This document shows, one piece after another, positions 27,028-36,033 of a stretch of DNA of 36,033 bases (its first letter is position 1; each line of letters opens with the position of its first letter). Below the pieces are notes generated by a model. The model saw nothing but the letters and a program-made list of their open reading frames with translations, had not been told where the DNA came from and did no database searches. The position numbers and the translations under genes were made by a program. Source of the stretch: Pelagophyceae sp. CCMP2097 (Eukaryota > Sar > Pelagophyceae); assembly GCA_026770575.1 (NCBI GenBank), contig MU657166.1:484641-520673 (forward strand). Reading direction: 5' to 3'.

Positions 27028-29135
27028 TCATCGCTCGACGAGGACGTCTGCGAGGGCCGATTGCGGGAACTCCATGGCCGACGTCAGATCCACCACCGCG
27101 CAGCCCGTGAGCGAGAAGAGACCTGCAAAGGGAGGTGGGGGATGCAAGGGAGTAGAAAGCCCCGCCTCCTCTGCGGCAGCCGCGACGCACCCGCTTGGAG
27201 CGGGAGCAGCCTGACGAGTCGGCTGACCGAGGTCTTCGCCTTGACGACGCCCAGGCTCTGGAACGCGTCGCCGTCCACCGCGACGCCCGAAGGCATGCCA
27301 TCCAGCCGCCACTGGAGCTGCAAAGAGAGGTCGCGGTCCGACCGGTTGAAAATCACACACATCACCTAAAAAAACGGTGGCCAAAGGGCCAAAGTGGTCA
27401 AGCGCACCGTCGTAACGACGCCGAGGTGCAGGATGCGCCGCGGCGGCAGGTCGCGGAGCTGGACCTGCGTCGAAAGCGGCTCGCGCGAGCGGGCGCCTCG
27501 GGATGCGTCTGATTCCAAAAAGGGGACGTACGTCGACGATTTTCGGCTGCGCGTTTTCGTCCGCCGCTTGAGCCGTCGGGCTCTTGTCGGTTTCACCCGC
27601 GTGGGGCGCCTTGACCCACTGCACGGCTGGCGTGGCGATGGCGCCGCCCTCGCCCATGGCCGAACGCCACGCCACACGCAGCCACCCTGCGTCCCTTGGC
27701 GGAAAATCGTCGGCGTCCAAGGGCGGCGAACCGTCGCCCGTGAGGAACTCGCTCGCGCGCGCCGCGCGGTGTACGGTGAAGACGCGGCGGACGGACTCGC
27801 CGGGGTCCACGTGATACTTGGCCTAAATAATTTGTCCGCGACGCCGCCCGGAGAAGCGTCCGCGACGCCGCCTGGAGAAGCGTCGCTCGAAGGAGCAAGG
27901 ACGCACGTCGTAGAGCGCGAGGGCGTCTACGTCGTAGAGCAGCTCGAGTTCCGCGTCGGAGACAGTTTCATCGGTGGCCGCGGCGTCGACGTGTTCGTCT
28001 GGCGCCGGCGGTGATTCGTCGAGCTTGGAGCCGCGCAGCTCTCGCGCGGCGCCGTCGGATACGACGACCTCTCGCGCAGAAAAACCAGAGGGCGGATGGA
28101 GCGTGACGGTCTCGATGACGCAGCGGGCCTACGCTTCAGCCGTCAAAGGACGAAAGATGCCCGTTTCGCGGCGACGCAATGCCCGTTTCGTGGCGACGCA
28201 CGTGCATGGCGTTGCGGAGCGTGACCTGGACTGCGCCGAGGGCGGGCTCGTCTTTGAGCTCGCCGCGCCCCGCGGCGTCGGAGAGCGACGACCTCGGGAG
28301 TCGCACGGCGTTGGCCTCGACGGCAATGGGCTCGAGGACGTTGAACCGGTAGAACTTGCGCAGCGACCGGACCTCCAGCGTCGCCGGCGAGGAATCGTCG
28401 GCGGAGACGGCGGCGCGGTACGCCACCGAGACTCGTAGAGTGTGCGTGCCCAGCTCCTCCAAAGTGTGCTCCACGATGAGGTCCACGTTCTCGCCTGCGC
28501 CCGCGCGTCGCCGCGGGGCCCCAAAGTTGCGCCCAAGGGAGCCCAAGGCAGCCGGGGCCTTCCGCCGTTTCGTCGACTGACCCGTCTCGAGGAGAAATGC
28601 CGGATTGGCCTTGCGCTTCATCGTCGCCCCAGTAGCGTGCGGCGCCGACGCGCGGCGCTCCTCGGACGTGTCGGCGAGTTCGACTGCACGCTTGGCCGAC
28701 GGCGCCTGAGTTTGGCCGACGGCGCCTTTTCCAAACGTGTGTGGACCACGCGCCCAAAGGGTCCGTTCAAAGGCGGCATCGTCTCGATGCAACAGTTTGA
28801 CGTCATAAACGGCGCCGTGTCTCGAAAGGTGTCTCGAAAGGTGTCTAAAGGAGTCTCGAAAGCCTCTAAAGGGTGTTCACCTGGAGCTTCGCGGACACAA
28901 CGACATCTCGAAGCTGCGCCGCCGCGCCGTCGCCGTCGGCGTTGAGCACGCTGACGTAGGCGGAGAAGCGCTCGCCGCGGTAGATGTCGCCGAACGAGTC
29001 TGGGAGGGCCAGGGCCTGCGTGAGTCGGGGGCCAGCTAGATTGTTGACATGCGTTGAGTGCAGCTTTGGTTTATAAAGACGCATCACGCGCAGCGTCGGC
29101 TGCGGCGCGCCCGCGGGCGGCGGCGGGCTCGCCAT
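27028..29135 (-). CDS. TRAPPC13: TRAPP complex subunit 13
   Basis: Eight exons on the minus strand, 29135-28881, 28705-28582, 28494-28202, 28128-27907, 27822-27532, 27464-27408, 27365-27191 and 27122-27028, give 503 aa, close to the family's usual 410-440 plus low-complexity linkers. Diagnostic blocks are LRVMRLYKPKLHS, LALPDSFGDIYRGERFSAYV, VEHTLEELGTHTLRVSVAY, LRKFYRFNVLEPIAVEANAV, DAGWLRVAWRSAMGEGG and VMCVIFNRSDRDLSLQLQW. Together they follow the two-Ig-like-domain layout of TRAPPC13, a subunit of TRAPPIII, the Rab1/Ypt1 exchange factor acting in ER-Golgi traffic and autophagy. Each splice junction restores an alignment-like block: for example, the 57-nt sixth exon joins LRDLPPRRILHL to VMCVIFN. 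The introns are 42-175 nt and three contain tandem duplications. The region near residues 190-270 is divergent. The start is the ATG nearest the conserved block. It shares a 132-bp divergent promoter with the BTB/kelch gene. Confidence 0.88.
27834..27881. repeat. Tandem duplication (2 x 24 bp) inside a TRAPPC13 intron
   Basis: GTCCGCGACGCCGCCCGGAG at 27834 recurs at 27858 with one substitution, in the 84-nt intron 27823-27906. Confidence 0.85.
28157..28200. repeat. Tandem duplication (2 x 22 bp) abutting a TRAPPC13 splice donor
   Basis: ATGCCCGTTTCGCGGCGACG at 28157 recurs at 28179 with one substitution. On the coding strand, the first copy after the donor starts one base inside the GTGCGT site, so all but the first base of the donor hexamer is itself duplicated (intron 28129-28201). 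Confidence 0.85.
28817..28880. repeat. 12-bp minisatellite in the first TRAPPC13 intron
   Basis: GTGTCTCGAAAG is repeated at 28817 and 28829, then decays through GTGTCTAAAG and GAGTCTCGAAAG up to the splice donor at 28880. It occupies about a third of the 175-nt intron 28706-28880, the longest I mapped. Confidence 0.8.
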
Positions 29136-29267
29136 GACGACGCGGGTCACGGAGGCGCGCGCCCCTGCGACACAGGCAGTCGGTCAGTCCGTGCGCACGC
29201 GATGCAGGTTTCAGAGAGCATTTTGTCGCGCGGCCCCTCGAACTTCGTTTGAAACCGAGACCCCGTG
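29136..29267. promoter_or_regulatory. Compact divergent promoter region
   Basis: Only 132 bp separate the start codons of TRAPPC13 (-) and the BTB/kelch gene (+), so both promoters must lie here or inside the genes. No TATA-like box is evident; the centre includes CAGTCGGTCAGTCCG. Confidence 0.55.
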
Positions 29268-30810
29268 ATGGCATCCGCTATGACCGCCGCGCTCGAGGCC
29301 GTGCGGCGCACGACCACGGCGCACGCCTCTGCGATCGACGCGCTCGAGCGGGCGGTCGATGCCGAGATGGTAACACCCCCATACGTGAAAACTGCCTCGC
29401 GATCACCCCTCCTAGGCCCGGCTCGCGAGCGACCGGCGCGCGCTCGAGGACGACCGCGCGGCATTTGTGCGAGAATCGGACGAGAAGCTCGCGCGCGACG
29501 AGGAGGAAAAGGCACGCGTGAAAGCAGCGACGCCGCCGCCCGACGAGCTGGTCAAGCTCAACGTCGGCGGCGCGCGATTTGAAACTTCGCGCGCCGTGCT
29601 GACCAAGGTCAAGGACTCGATGCTCGGTCGCATGTTCGGGCGCTGCGACGCGATGCTGCAGTCCGATCCCGAGGACGGGTCCATCTTCATCGACCGCGAC
29701 GGCGAGCGCTTCCGCATGCTCCTCGACTTCCTCCGCGGCAACCCTCCGGACGGCCCGCGCATGCTGAGGACGATTCGCGCGTTACCCGAGGCTGTGCGGG
29801 ACGCGCTGGTGCAGGAGCTGGACTACTTTGGCCTCGAGGCGGCCGTCTTCGGCGCGCGACCCTGGACCGACGGCGCGACGTTCCGGCTCGGGCCGGAGAT
29901 GCGCGAAGAACGTCCTACATGTGCTGCCGTCTTTGCCGGCGGGCGCGTTATCGTGTTTGGCGGTTTAGGGGGCGATTCTCCTTCAAACACGACAGAAGTG
30001 CTCGACATGCAGATAATGGCCTTTGTGGCTGGGCCGAACTTGCCCACGGGACGATTTGGCTGTGTAGCCGTCCAGATCGATGCCGACCGTGTGATCGTGG
30101 TGGGCGGAAAAGGTGATGCTTCTTTGAAAACGACGGAGATCCTCCACCTGTCGACGCTCACGCTCACGCCAGGGCCGGACATGCAATCGCGAAGAAACGG
30201 TGCTGCTGCTGTCGCGCTTGATGCTCGCAGGTTCCTCGTCATTGGCGGTCAAAATGACTGGTCTAACCTGTCGAGTACCGAGATCCTCAGCCTCGATACG
30301 ATGGCCTTTGCGCCGGGGCCCGCCATGACCACTCCACGCGGCGGATGTGCGGCCGTCGCGCTCGACGAGCACCGCATCATGGTGGCCGGTGGTGTTTCAA
30401 GTTCAGGACTTTTGAGTACGACTGAGGTCCTCGATATCCGGACCATGGCGTTTGCGACCGGCCCATCGATGAGCACGGTACGCAGTTTCTGCGCAGCTGC
30501 GACCATCGATGCACGACACGTCCTCTTCATCGGCGGGAATTGTATCGGCGGGACGGCATTGGCCACGACCGAGCTCCTCGACGTGGCGACGATGGAGTTC
30601 GAGCCGGGGCCGACGATGCAGATCGCGCGCTATGCATGTGCAGCCACACGAATCAACACCGCGGAAGGACGACCACGGATCCTCGTGATCGGTGGAGAAG
30701 CCCCGAATCCCGACTCGTACGACGACGACGACTTCTTGCGCTTCTCGAGCACGGAGGTGCTCGCCGTCGAGACTCAGAGGGGCGCACCCGCCATGCGCCC
30801 CCGGCAGTGA
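29268..30810 (+). CDS. KCTD-type BTB protein with kelch-like propeller
   Basis: Exons 29268-29369 and 29416-30810 give 498 aa; the 46-nt intron is GTAACA...CCTAG, phase 0. An N-terminal Ala/Arg/Glu helix or coiled coil leads to a T1-type BTB domain near residues 78-175: LVKLNVGGARFETSRAVL, then IFIDRDGERFRMLLDFLR and ALVQELDYFGLEAAVFG. About six kelch-like blades follow to the end, each with a hydrophobic strand, GG and a TTE motif, for example RVIVFGGLGGDSPSNTTEVL and RFLVIGGQNDWSNLSSTEIL. KCTD-class BTB domains often bind Cullin-3 and kelch propellers bind substrates, so a CUL3 ubiquitin-ligase adaptor is the natural inference; channel-tetramerisation use is less likely with no membrane helix. 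No BACK domain lies between the two parts, unlike classical BTB-BACK-kelch proteins. The first ATG (29268) follows a GTG in the same frame. Confidence 0.88.
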
Positions 30811-31300
30811 CGAGCATCTTCCCCGCTTCAACGGCGCGGGTCCTCAATACAGTCGAGGCCCAGAAGAGCTCGCGTACCACCATCCGGAGCACCGCGACGA
30901 CGGCGCACGACGATGCCGGACGGCGCGCGTCGCGCGGACGACGAATCCGAGTGCGGTCATCATGGTCGTAATACACGTCGTGCATTGATCGAAGACATTC
31001 AACCGCGCGACTCGTCAGTGCCGGGCGCGTCTCGTGGGCTGCTCCGCGGCTCTCTGGCGCGCGGCGGCTCGTCAATGCCACAGCTCCGACTCTCTCCAGC
31101 CACCGAGAGGGACTCACGAGGCGGGGTCTCTCTGGCCAGGGGTCACGAGAGAATAGCCAGGGACCCTCGTTCACTGGGTGCAACCCGACGGCGCGTCGCA
31201 GGGCGGTGCCTTTGATGCAGCCACGAGGCCCGAGGCGCGCCTCGAGACCCTCCAACAGTGAGTCTCCCGCAAGGTGTCCTTACGAGGCCGGCCTCTGTCT
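30811..31300. other. Intergenic region between convergent genes
   Basis: It lies between the 3' ends of the BTB/kelch gene (+) and the plastid protein gene (-). A long minus-strand open frame crosses it into the kelch region in antisense; it resembles no family and I treat it as a compositional artefact. Confidence 0.5.
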
Positions 31301-32125
31301 TCAACGGCCCCTGGGCTTTGGCTTTGGCGCGCCAGGCGGGCCAGCCTTGAAGGGCGAGGGGACGTTTTTGCGCTCGGGCCGCGGTGGGGCCTTGGGCGGC
31401 GAGTTCGAAGCCTTGGCCTTGGGCCCGTCGCCGCCGGCCTTGGGCTTGTCGCCGTCCTTGCCGTCCTTGCCGTCCTTTTTGTCCTTGTCCTTGTCGTCGT
31501 CGTCGTCGTCATCCGTGAAGTATTTCCTCTCGTGTTCCAGAATCTTCGCTTGCGCCGCCCGAATGCGTTTCACTTCCCGGCCGTTGGCGCCCGTCTGATA
31601 AAAGTACAACCCGACGAGCCCGACGAAGCAGACGCCGAGGTTGCACCATTTCTGCGCCGCCGATATGGCTTCGGAATTCTGGCCCGCCGCTGGGCCCAGG
31701 CGCAAAACGTCCGCCGGTAAAGCGCCCGCCGCCGCGCGCGCCGACCTACGCAGAAACGTCATTTGAGGCGGGTCGATCCTCCTCGCCGACGCGCGACGGC
31801 GGCGCGGACGGACGCACGCGAGGGACGGTCGGAGCGCGAATCGGCACAACATGAGCGCAAACGTCGCCAGGCGGACCGCGGTGCCGGCGACCTTCGTGCG
31901 CAGCGGCGCGACGTGCCGCGCGTAGAACGCGGCGCCGGCGCCGCGCGCCGAAAACGGCGCCGAAACGGCGCCGAGCGCGAAGCCGCGGCGCCCGGCCGGC
32001 GCCGCGGCGCGCGGCCGCAACAACGCCGACGGCGCGGCGAGGCGTGGTCGCGGGCCGGCGAACGCGCCGACGCCGGCGCGCGCCGCGGCCGCGGCGAGGG
32101 CCAGAAGCTTGAAGTACAAAGGCAT
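31301..32125 (-). CDS. Plastid-targeted membrane protein of unknown function
   Basis: Single exon, 274 aa from the ATG at 32125. The N-terminus is a signal peptide (MPLYFKLLALAAAAARAG) ending VGA-FAGPRPRL, followed by an Ala/Arg/Pro-rich, acid-poor stretch. That is the bipartite presequence typical of plastids of red secondary origin, with Phe at the first transit-peptide position (ASAFAP-type motif). A membrane helix lies near the middle (CNLGVCFVGLVGLYFYQTG) after a Gln/Ala-rich helix. A charged tail follows, including seven consecutive Asp and KDKDKKDGKDGKDGDKPK, then Pro/Lys-rich sequence. I do not recognise the mature domain. One anchored helix with a long polar tail would suit a membrane tether or a small photosynthetic-complex accessory protein, but this is speculation. 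Upstream in-frame ATGs would bury the signal peptide. Confidence 0.68.
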   Translation of the reverse strand: MPLYFKLLALAAAAARAGVGAFAGPRPRLAAPSALLRPRAAAPAGRRGFALGAVSAPFSARGAGAAFYARHVAPLRTKVAGTAVRLATFALMLCRFALRPSLACVRPRRRRASARRIDPPQMTFLRRSARAAAGALPADVLRLGPAAGQNSEAISAAQKWCNLGVCFVGLVGLYFYQTGANGREVKRIRAAQAKILEHERKYFTDDDDDDDKDKDKKDGKDGKDGDKPKAGGDGPKAKASNSPPKAPPRPERKNVPSPFKAGPPGAPKPKPRGR

Positions 32126-32347
32126 AGCTTCGCCTATCGCCGATTGATTTCGAATTTCGGCGACTCCAAACGCGACACCCTGCGCGCGAGTCGAGCGGCC
32201 GACTGCAGCGCGCGCTGCCGGCTCGGAGACCGGGGACCCCGTTGCGCGCAGCATGGCGCTGTGAATCAAGGAGGCATCTTCGCAAAAGACGCCTTGAGAA
32301 GGAGCAGTCCCTTTGCAGCGACCGCCTCACTCTGTTCGAACTCTGTG

Positions 32348-33842
32348 ATGAGTGCGTTCGGCGACCGAGGCTACGAGGACGCGCGCCGGAAGGTGGCGCA
32401 GCAGCGCGCGCAGCAGCGGGCGGCGGAAAAGGCCTTTGGCGGCGCGCCGTCGACGACTCCGCGCGCGGCTCCGAGCACGGGCTCGACGGTCGGGCGATCG
32501 GTGCGCGGGCCCGCGGTCGAGGCCTCGGCGCGGTCGGCGGTGGGCACGGCGCCGCGGTCGGCAGTCTTCAGCGGCCTCCGCAGCGGCGGTTCGCCCGGCG
32601 GCTTTGGCGCGCGTGGCGGCAGTGCGTATGACACCGCGCCGACGACATCTACGGTGGCGCCGTCGCCGTCGCCGCGGCAGTGGGAGGAGCGGCAGCGCAC
32701 TTCGGCGGCCGCCGTCTCCGCCGCCGTCGACCGCCTCCAGGCCACGGTGCGCGCCGTTCTCAAGAGGCTCCGACGCGCGGTCCTTTCGACGCTCTACCGC
32801 CGCAGGTACGCGTCGCGGGCATGCGGCGCGCTGCCGAGCACGAGCTGCTGGCACAGATCGACGCGCTCGCCTGCGCGGCGCGCGCGGCGGGCGGCGACGT
32901 TTCGACGGCCGTTGCCGAGGCCGACTGCGCCTGGGCGGCGCGCGTCGAGTCGCTCGAGGCTGCAGCACGGCGCGGCGCCGCCGACCACGTGGTGCGTCCG
33001 CCGACGTCTCATGTGTACGGGATGGCTCGAGAGACGTTGCGGGCAACGTTGCGGGCATTGTACGAGTTGCGTAGGCGGCCCTCCTTGCTGCTGCTCTCGC
33101 GGAGCGCGACCGCGCCGCGGCGGCGAGCGAGACGTCCGACGCGCGCCTGGCGCACGCGGCGGCTCGCGCGGCGCTCGAGCTCGACGAAGCGCATTTGGCG
33201 CTCGACCATGAAAAGAACGCGGCGGCTTTACGGACGCAGGCCGCTCTCGATTCTTCAGAGGCCGCGGCAAACGCCACGTCATCGCAGCGCGACGCTTTGG
33301 ACCACGCACGAACTTGCGCGCACGCGGCCGAAGTCCGGGGCCTCGAGGCGGCGGCGGAGAGGACGGCCTCTGCCGAGGCCAAGGCCGCCGCTTCCGCGAA
33401 AGACGCCGCCGCGGCTACGGTCGCGCGCGAGGCCCTGCGGCGCGAGCGCGATGCCGCCGTCCACGCGCGCATCGCCGCCGAGGCCTCTGCGGAGCACGGC
33501 GCGGCGCAGCACGCGAGGTGTGGCCCGCGGGTGTTTTTTTTAGTGGGCTGAATTTTTTAAGATTAATTTTTTAGGGAAGCGGCAGCCTGGCAGAGCCGCC
33601 TCGACAACGAGCTTGACGCTCTCGATGCAAAGGTCCGCCGCGCGCTCGCCGCGCGCGACGTGCGTACAAGCGCCGACCCGGGGGCAAAGCCCTGCATTCC
33701 CAAGCCCGCAAGTGTGCTCGGGCGCCCAAAGCGAGGAGCCTAGGCGGAAATCGCGCGTCTGAAGGACGCTGCGCGTGAGGCGACGCGCGACCGCGACCGC
33801 CTCGCAGGCATGCTCGACGACATCAACTCGGGACTCTCTTAA
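32348..33842 (+). CDS. Alanine-rich coiled-coil protein, unrecognised
   Basis: Five exons, 32348-32746, 32806-32991, 33075-33517, 33575-33659 and 33744-33842, give 403 aa with all phases consistent. Donors are GTGCGC, GTGCGT, GTGTGG and GTGCGT. The N-terminal 130 residues are Ser/Ala/Arg-rich and likely disordered, opening MSAFGDRGYEDARRKVAQQR. From about residue 115 to the end the protein is a nearly continuous Ala/Arg/Glu helix with heptad character, for example AEHELLAQIDALACAARAAG, WQSRLDNELDALDAKVRRAL and EIARLKDAAREATRDRDRL, ending MLDDINSGLS. The composition resembles basal-body, flagellar-rootlet or centrosomal coiled-coil proteins, but no specific family is evident. The 85-nt fourth exon fits between clean TTTTTTAG and GTGCGT sites. 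Its start faces the plastid protein gene 222 bp away. Confidence 0.65.
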
Positions 33843-33939
33843 CATCTATGCTGCTATTCGGGATCCCTCCGAGGTGCAGACGGATGGCAGGGGCTCGAGA
33901 AACAAAACAACAGTAGGATTTACACACAGGTCATTGCAT

Positions 33940-35453
33940 CTACGCGCTTTGTGCGAGGAGGTCGTCGACATGGACCTTTCTCTCCGAGGGGACTCGTTGG
34001 ACCTCGAGGATGCCGGGCTGCGACGCGACGCGGCACGCTCCCATGGGAGACCGGGAAGGATGCGCCGGTGACCTTGCGGCGCGCGTCGGAGAGCTCGCGT
34101 GCGGCACCACGAAAGCGGAGTGCGAATGCCGCGCGGCGTGCGCGGGCGGCCACGACGGGGCGCGCTGGAGGGTAAAAAGCTTCGGCTGTGACGCGCGCCT
34201 CTTGGGCGTCTTCGGGGACGCGTGCGGTGGCGAGCCGTCCCAGGACGCCACCTGCGCGGGCCGCTTCCATGCGTATAAAGCGTCGGGCCGCGGCTGCTGC
34301 GTCGTCACGCCCGGCGCCTTGCCGGAGAGGTTACCCCAACTGTCGCCCGCGGGAAACGCGGGCAGATTCAACTTTGACGCTTCATAAACCTCCTTGAGCC
34401 GCTTGAACGCGACTTGGCTGTCGGCCCAATTAAAACGCCCGTCGCCGTCCAGGTCTAAGAGTTCGGCCAACTGCGGCGGCACTGCGAATAAACAGGCGCC
34501 GTCGGAACCGTTCCCCGGAGTCGGTGTGAGCCAGTGCGCCAGCGCTCTAAAGACGGCGGCGCAGGCGCAGGCCAAGTAGCAGTACATGCCTGCGCCCACC
34601 GTCGTGGAGATTTTCAGCCCGCCGCCGGACTCGGGGAGCCGGGAGATGCACTCCGCGTTAAAGTTTGCCAACGTCGCAATCAGAGATAAAGCCCCCCAAG
34701 AGTCCGTCATCAGGCCGAGCGTCTTCTGGCAGTTCGAGTCGCTGGAGAACTTCATGCGGTTGATCGTACCTGCACTCTGCGTCAGAATGTGCGTCGCGGA
34801 GAAAGGAGCTCTCTCTCTTGCGCGGCGGCCCCGCGCTCACCGAGCAGCGCGAAAATCAGCGTCGCTGCGGTCATGAGCGCGCCAAACTGCGTCGCCGTGG
34901 CCGCGTCTTCGCAGGCGTTGATGACGTCCAGCGTCAGCGCCGTGTGGCGGCCCTCGTCCCTAGACGCGTGGTCGGACGTCTCCCGTTTGACGGCGGCGCA
35001 CCGGTGCGGATCGAGGCGGCCGAAGATGTAATTCACCGCGAGTCTCGCGACGCGGTCCTTGTCTGCGTCGGCGTCTGCGACGATGGAAGCCAGACCGAGA
35101 AAATAAATCGTCTTCGCACCAGTCGTATCATTCCTCGCGGAGACGACGACCCAGGGCGCCGCTCGAACGAGGGCCGCTCTCCTTGAGAGAGAGAGAGCGC
35201 CGAAGCTCGTGATGAAGATTGCCGCGAGCGTCGTCCACATGGCCAATCCCATTCTCGACCTCCGCTTTTCGCCGCAGTGCTTGTACCCAACGTTGCCAAA
35301 GATGTGGCAGCACAAGTTGTTGTTCGTGACAGGGTTGTCCGGATGGAAGGGGCATGCCTCGACGTCGGCGCAGAAAGGGGGGACGCCGTTGTCCTCTTCG
35401 TCCCAGCCTGTTCTCGCGCGTTTATGCGGTGAAGAAGAAGACCAAGTGGGCAT
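33940..35453 (-). CDS. Four-TM protein with one EF-hand, unrecognised family
   Basis: Exons 35453-34841 and 34769-33940 on the minus strand give 480 aa; the 71-nt intron (GTGAGC...GTGCAG) is phase 1. A Cys-rich N-terminus (FCADVEACPFHPDN, LCCHIFGNVGYKHC) precedes the first helix near 68-90 (MGLAMWTTLAAIFITSFGAL). Three more hydrophobic segments lie near 183-203, 222-240 and 258-280 (VGAGMYCYLACACAAVF). The loop between helices 1 and 2 is about 90 residues. After helix 4 comes one EF-hand loop at 310-321, DLDGDGRFNWAD, with acidic residues at loop positions 1, 3, 5 and 12. A long basic Ser/Pro tail ends LLAQSA. Calcium binding in the cytosol beside a tetraspan membrane domain is a reasonable inference. 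It resembles claudin/SUR7-like tetraspan layouts only in topology. The start at 35453 is chosen because sequence upstream looks non-coding. Confidence 0.6.
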
Positions 35454-35982
35454 CTTTGGGGAGCCCGTGCGAAAGCGGCGGCCGCGCGCCGGGCGAACTC
35501 TGACAGCGCGCCAACTCCACAAGCGCGCCTCTAAAAGCGCGCCGCGCGGGGCCGCGCGGGGGAGGAATCCCTGGGAAACGCACAGCAAGGCGTCGGGAGC
35601 CCCGCGTCTCCCCAGCACTCGAGCGGGCAGCCCGCCTCGTCCGCCTCCATCTCTTTGGGGTCCGCCGGCGCCTCCGCCATCGCGCCCGCTCTTGTTGGAA
35701 CGCTCTTTTACGGGCCGCTCGATCACCTCAAAATTTTCACGCAGCGCATCTTGAACTTCGTCTTGTTTTTGAAGTCTTTTGGACCCGCACGAGCGGTTCG
35801 GAGGGCATTTTTTCGCTTTAGAGCGGTTTGTACACTGTTTGGGAGAGCTCGTGATGGCGCCGACCCATCCCGCGCAGACCGCGCGCCTCTCGTAAAAAAT
35901 ATGGCATTCCAGCGATATTCTGACGGCGTCACGCGGCCGTCGTGCGCGTGTCGGCTCGCTGTTCCTTCCTGGCGTGCCTCGC
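35454..35982. other. Right-hand intergenic region
   Basis: It lies between the start of the four-TM gene (-) and the possible gene start at 35983 (+). Reading frames are open on both strands but resemble no family. It includes a less GC-rich stretch around 35740-35850 with TTTTTTCGCTTTAGAGCGG, which could be promoter DNA. Confidence 0.45.
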
Positions 35983-36033
35983 ATGGCTCGGTCCAAGAGC
36001 AAGGGCGGCGGTGCCGCGGCGTCCCACAAGGTC
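35983..36033 (+). CDS. Possible N-terminus of a protein cut by the window end
   Basis: From the ATG at 35983, 17 codons run to the edge: MARSKSKGGGAAASHKV. The basic, Gly/Ala-rich start is plausible for a nuclear or RNA-binding protein. It follows a short pyrimidine-rich leader (GTTCCTTCCTGGCGTGCC). Too little remains to identify it, and it could be chance. Confidence 0.35.
   Translation, partial: MARSKSKGGGAAASHKV

Noticed and set aside
30653..31255. Minus-strand ORF past the BTB/kelch stop
   Set aside because: Half is antisense to kelch blades; no domain or signal peptide.
31763..32347. In-frame upstream extension of the coiled-coil gene
   Set aside because: It would run antisense through the plastid protein presequence and is Arg-rich noise; the ATG at 32348 starts the plausible protein.

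Overview
This window looks like gene-dense nuclear DNA from a GC-rich eukaryotic alga with a secondary, red-derived plastid. A pelagophyte such as Aureococcus is my best guess. The reasons are the very GC-rich third codon positions, many short spliceosomal introns, a bipartite plastid presequence with a phenylalanine after the signal-peptide site, and a gene set of MYND/Sel1, soluble-cyclase-like, OGT and TRAPP proteins. The organism is an inference; no marker gene is present.

I reconstructed seventeen genes by joining reading frames at GT-AG (once GC-AG) junctions that keep phase and restore family patterns. In order: a C2-domain protein with RPSLDNSL repeats (+, 440-2644); a CRAL-TRIO/Sec14 lipid-transfer protein (-, 2683-3681); an SFI1-like Trp-repeat helical protein (+, 4228-6790); a 2.4 kb repeat-bearing gap (6791-9191); a 2,096-residue soluble-adenylyl-cyclase-like protein (+, 9192-15691); a doubtful small secreted ORF (-); an AIM24-like membrane protein (+, 16493-17473); an O-GlcNAc transferase with TPRs (-, 18016-20601); an unrecognised Tyr-rich protein (+, 21051-21995); an MFS transporter (-, 22240-23935); a small unrecognised membrane protein (-, 24245-24986); an AT-rich island with GAATCGATTC clusters; a MYND/RING/Sel1 protein (+, 25831-26898); TRAPPC13 (-, 27028-29135, eight exons); a KCTD-type BTB/kelch protein (+, 29268-30810); a plastid-targeted membrane protein (-, 31301-32125); an Ala-rich coiled-coil protein (+, 32348-33842); a four-TM EF-hand protein (-, 33940-35453); and a possible gene start at the right edge.

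Genes often sit end to end (38 bp between the first two) or start to start (132 bp between TRAPPC13 and the BTB/kelch gene), so regulatory DNA must be short. Three themes recur. Lipid and membrane traffic is represented by C2, Sec14 and TRAPPC13. Signalling and protein modification is represented by the cyclase, OGT, the BTB/kelch adaptor and MYND/RING. Membrane proteins of unknown function make up most of the rest. There is no operon-like logic and no evidence that neighbours form one pathway.

The most unusual signal is in the splice sites. Of 33 introns I mapped (42-175 nt), 21 begin GTGCG, most often GTGCGT, and 21 end in TAG. One OGT intron needs a GC donor. The other signals worth pursuing are the large insertions in the cyclase, the foldback and tandem repeats at 6795-8578, the palindromic-decamer island at 25130-25748, and tandem duplications inside TRAPPC13 introns.
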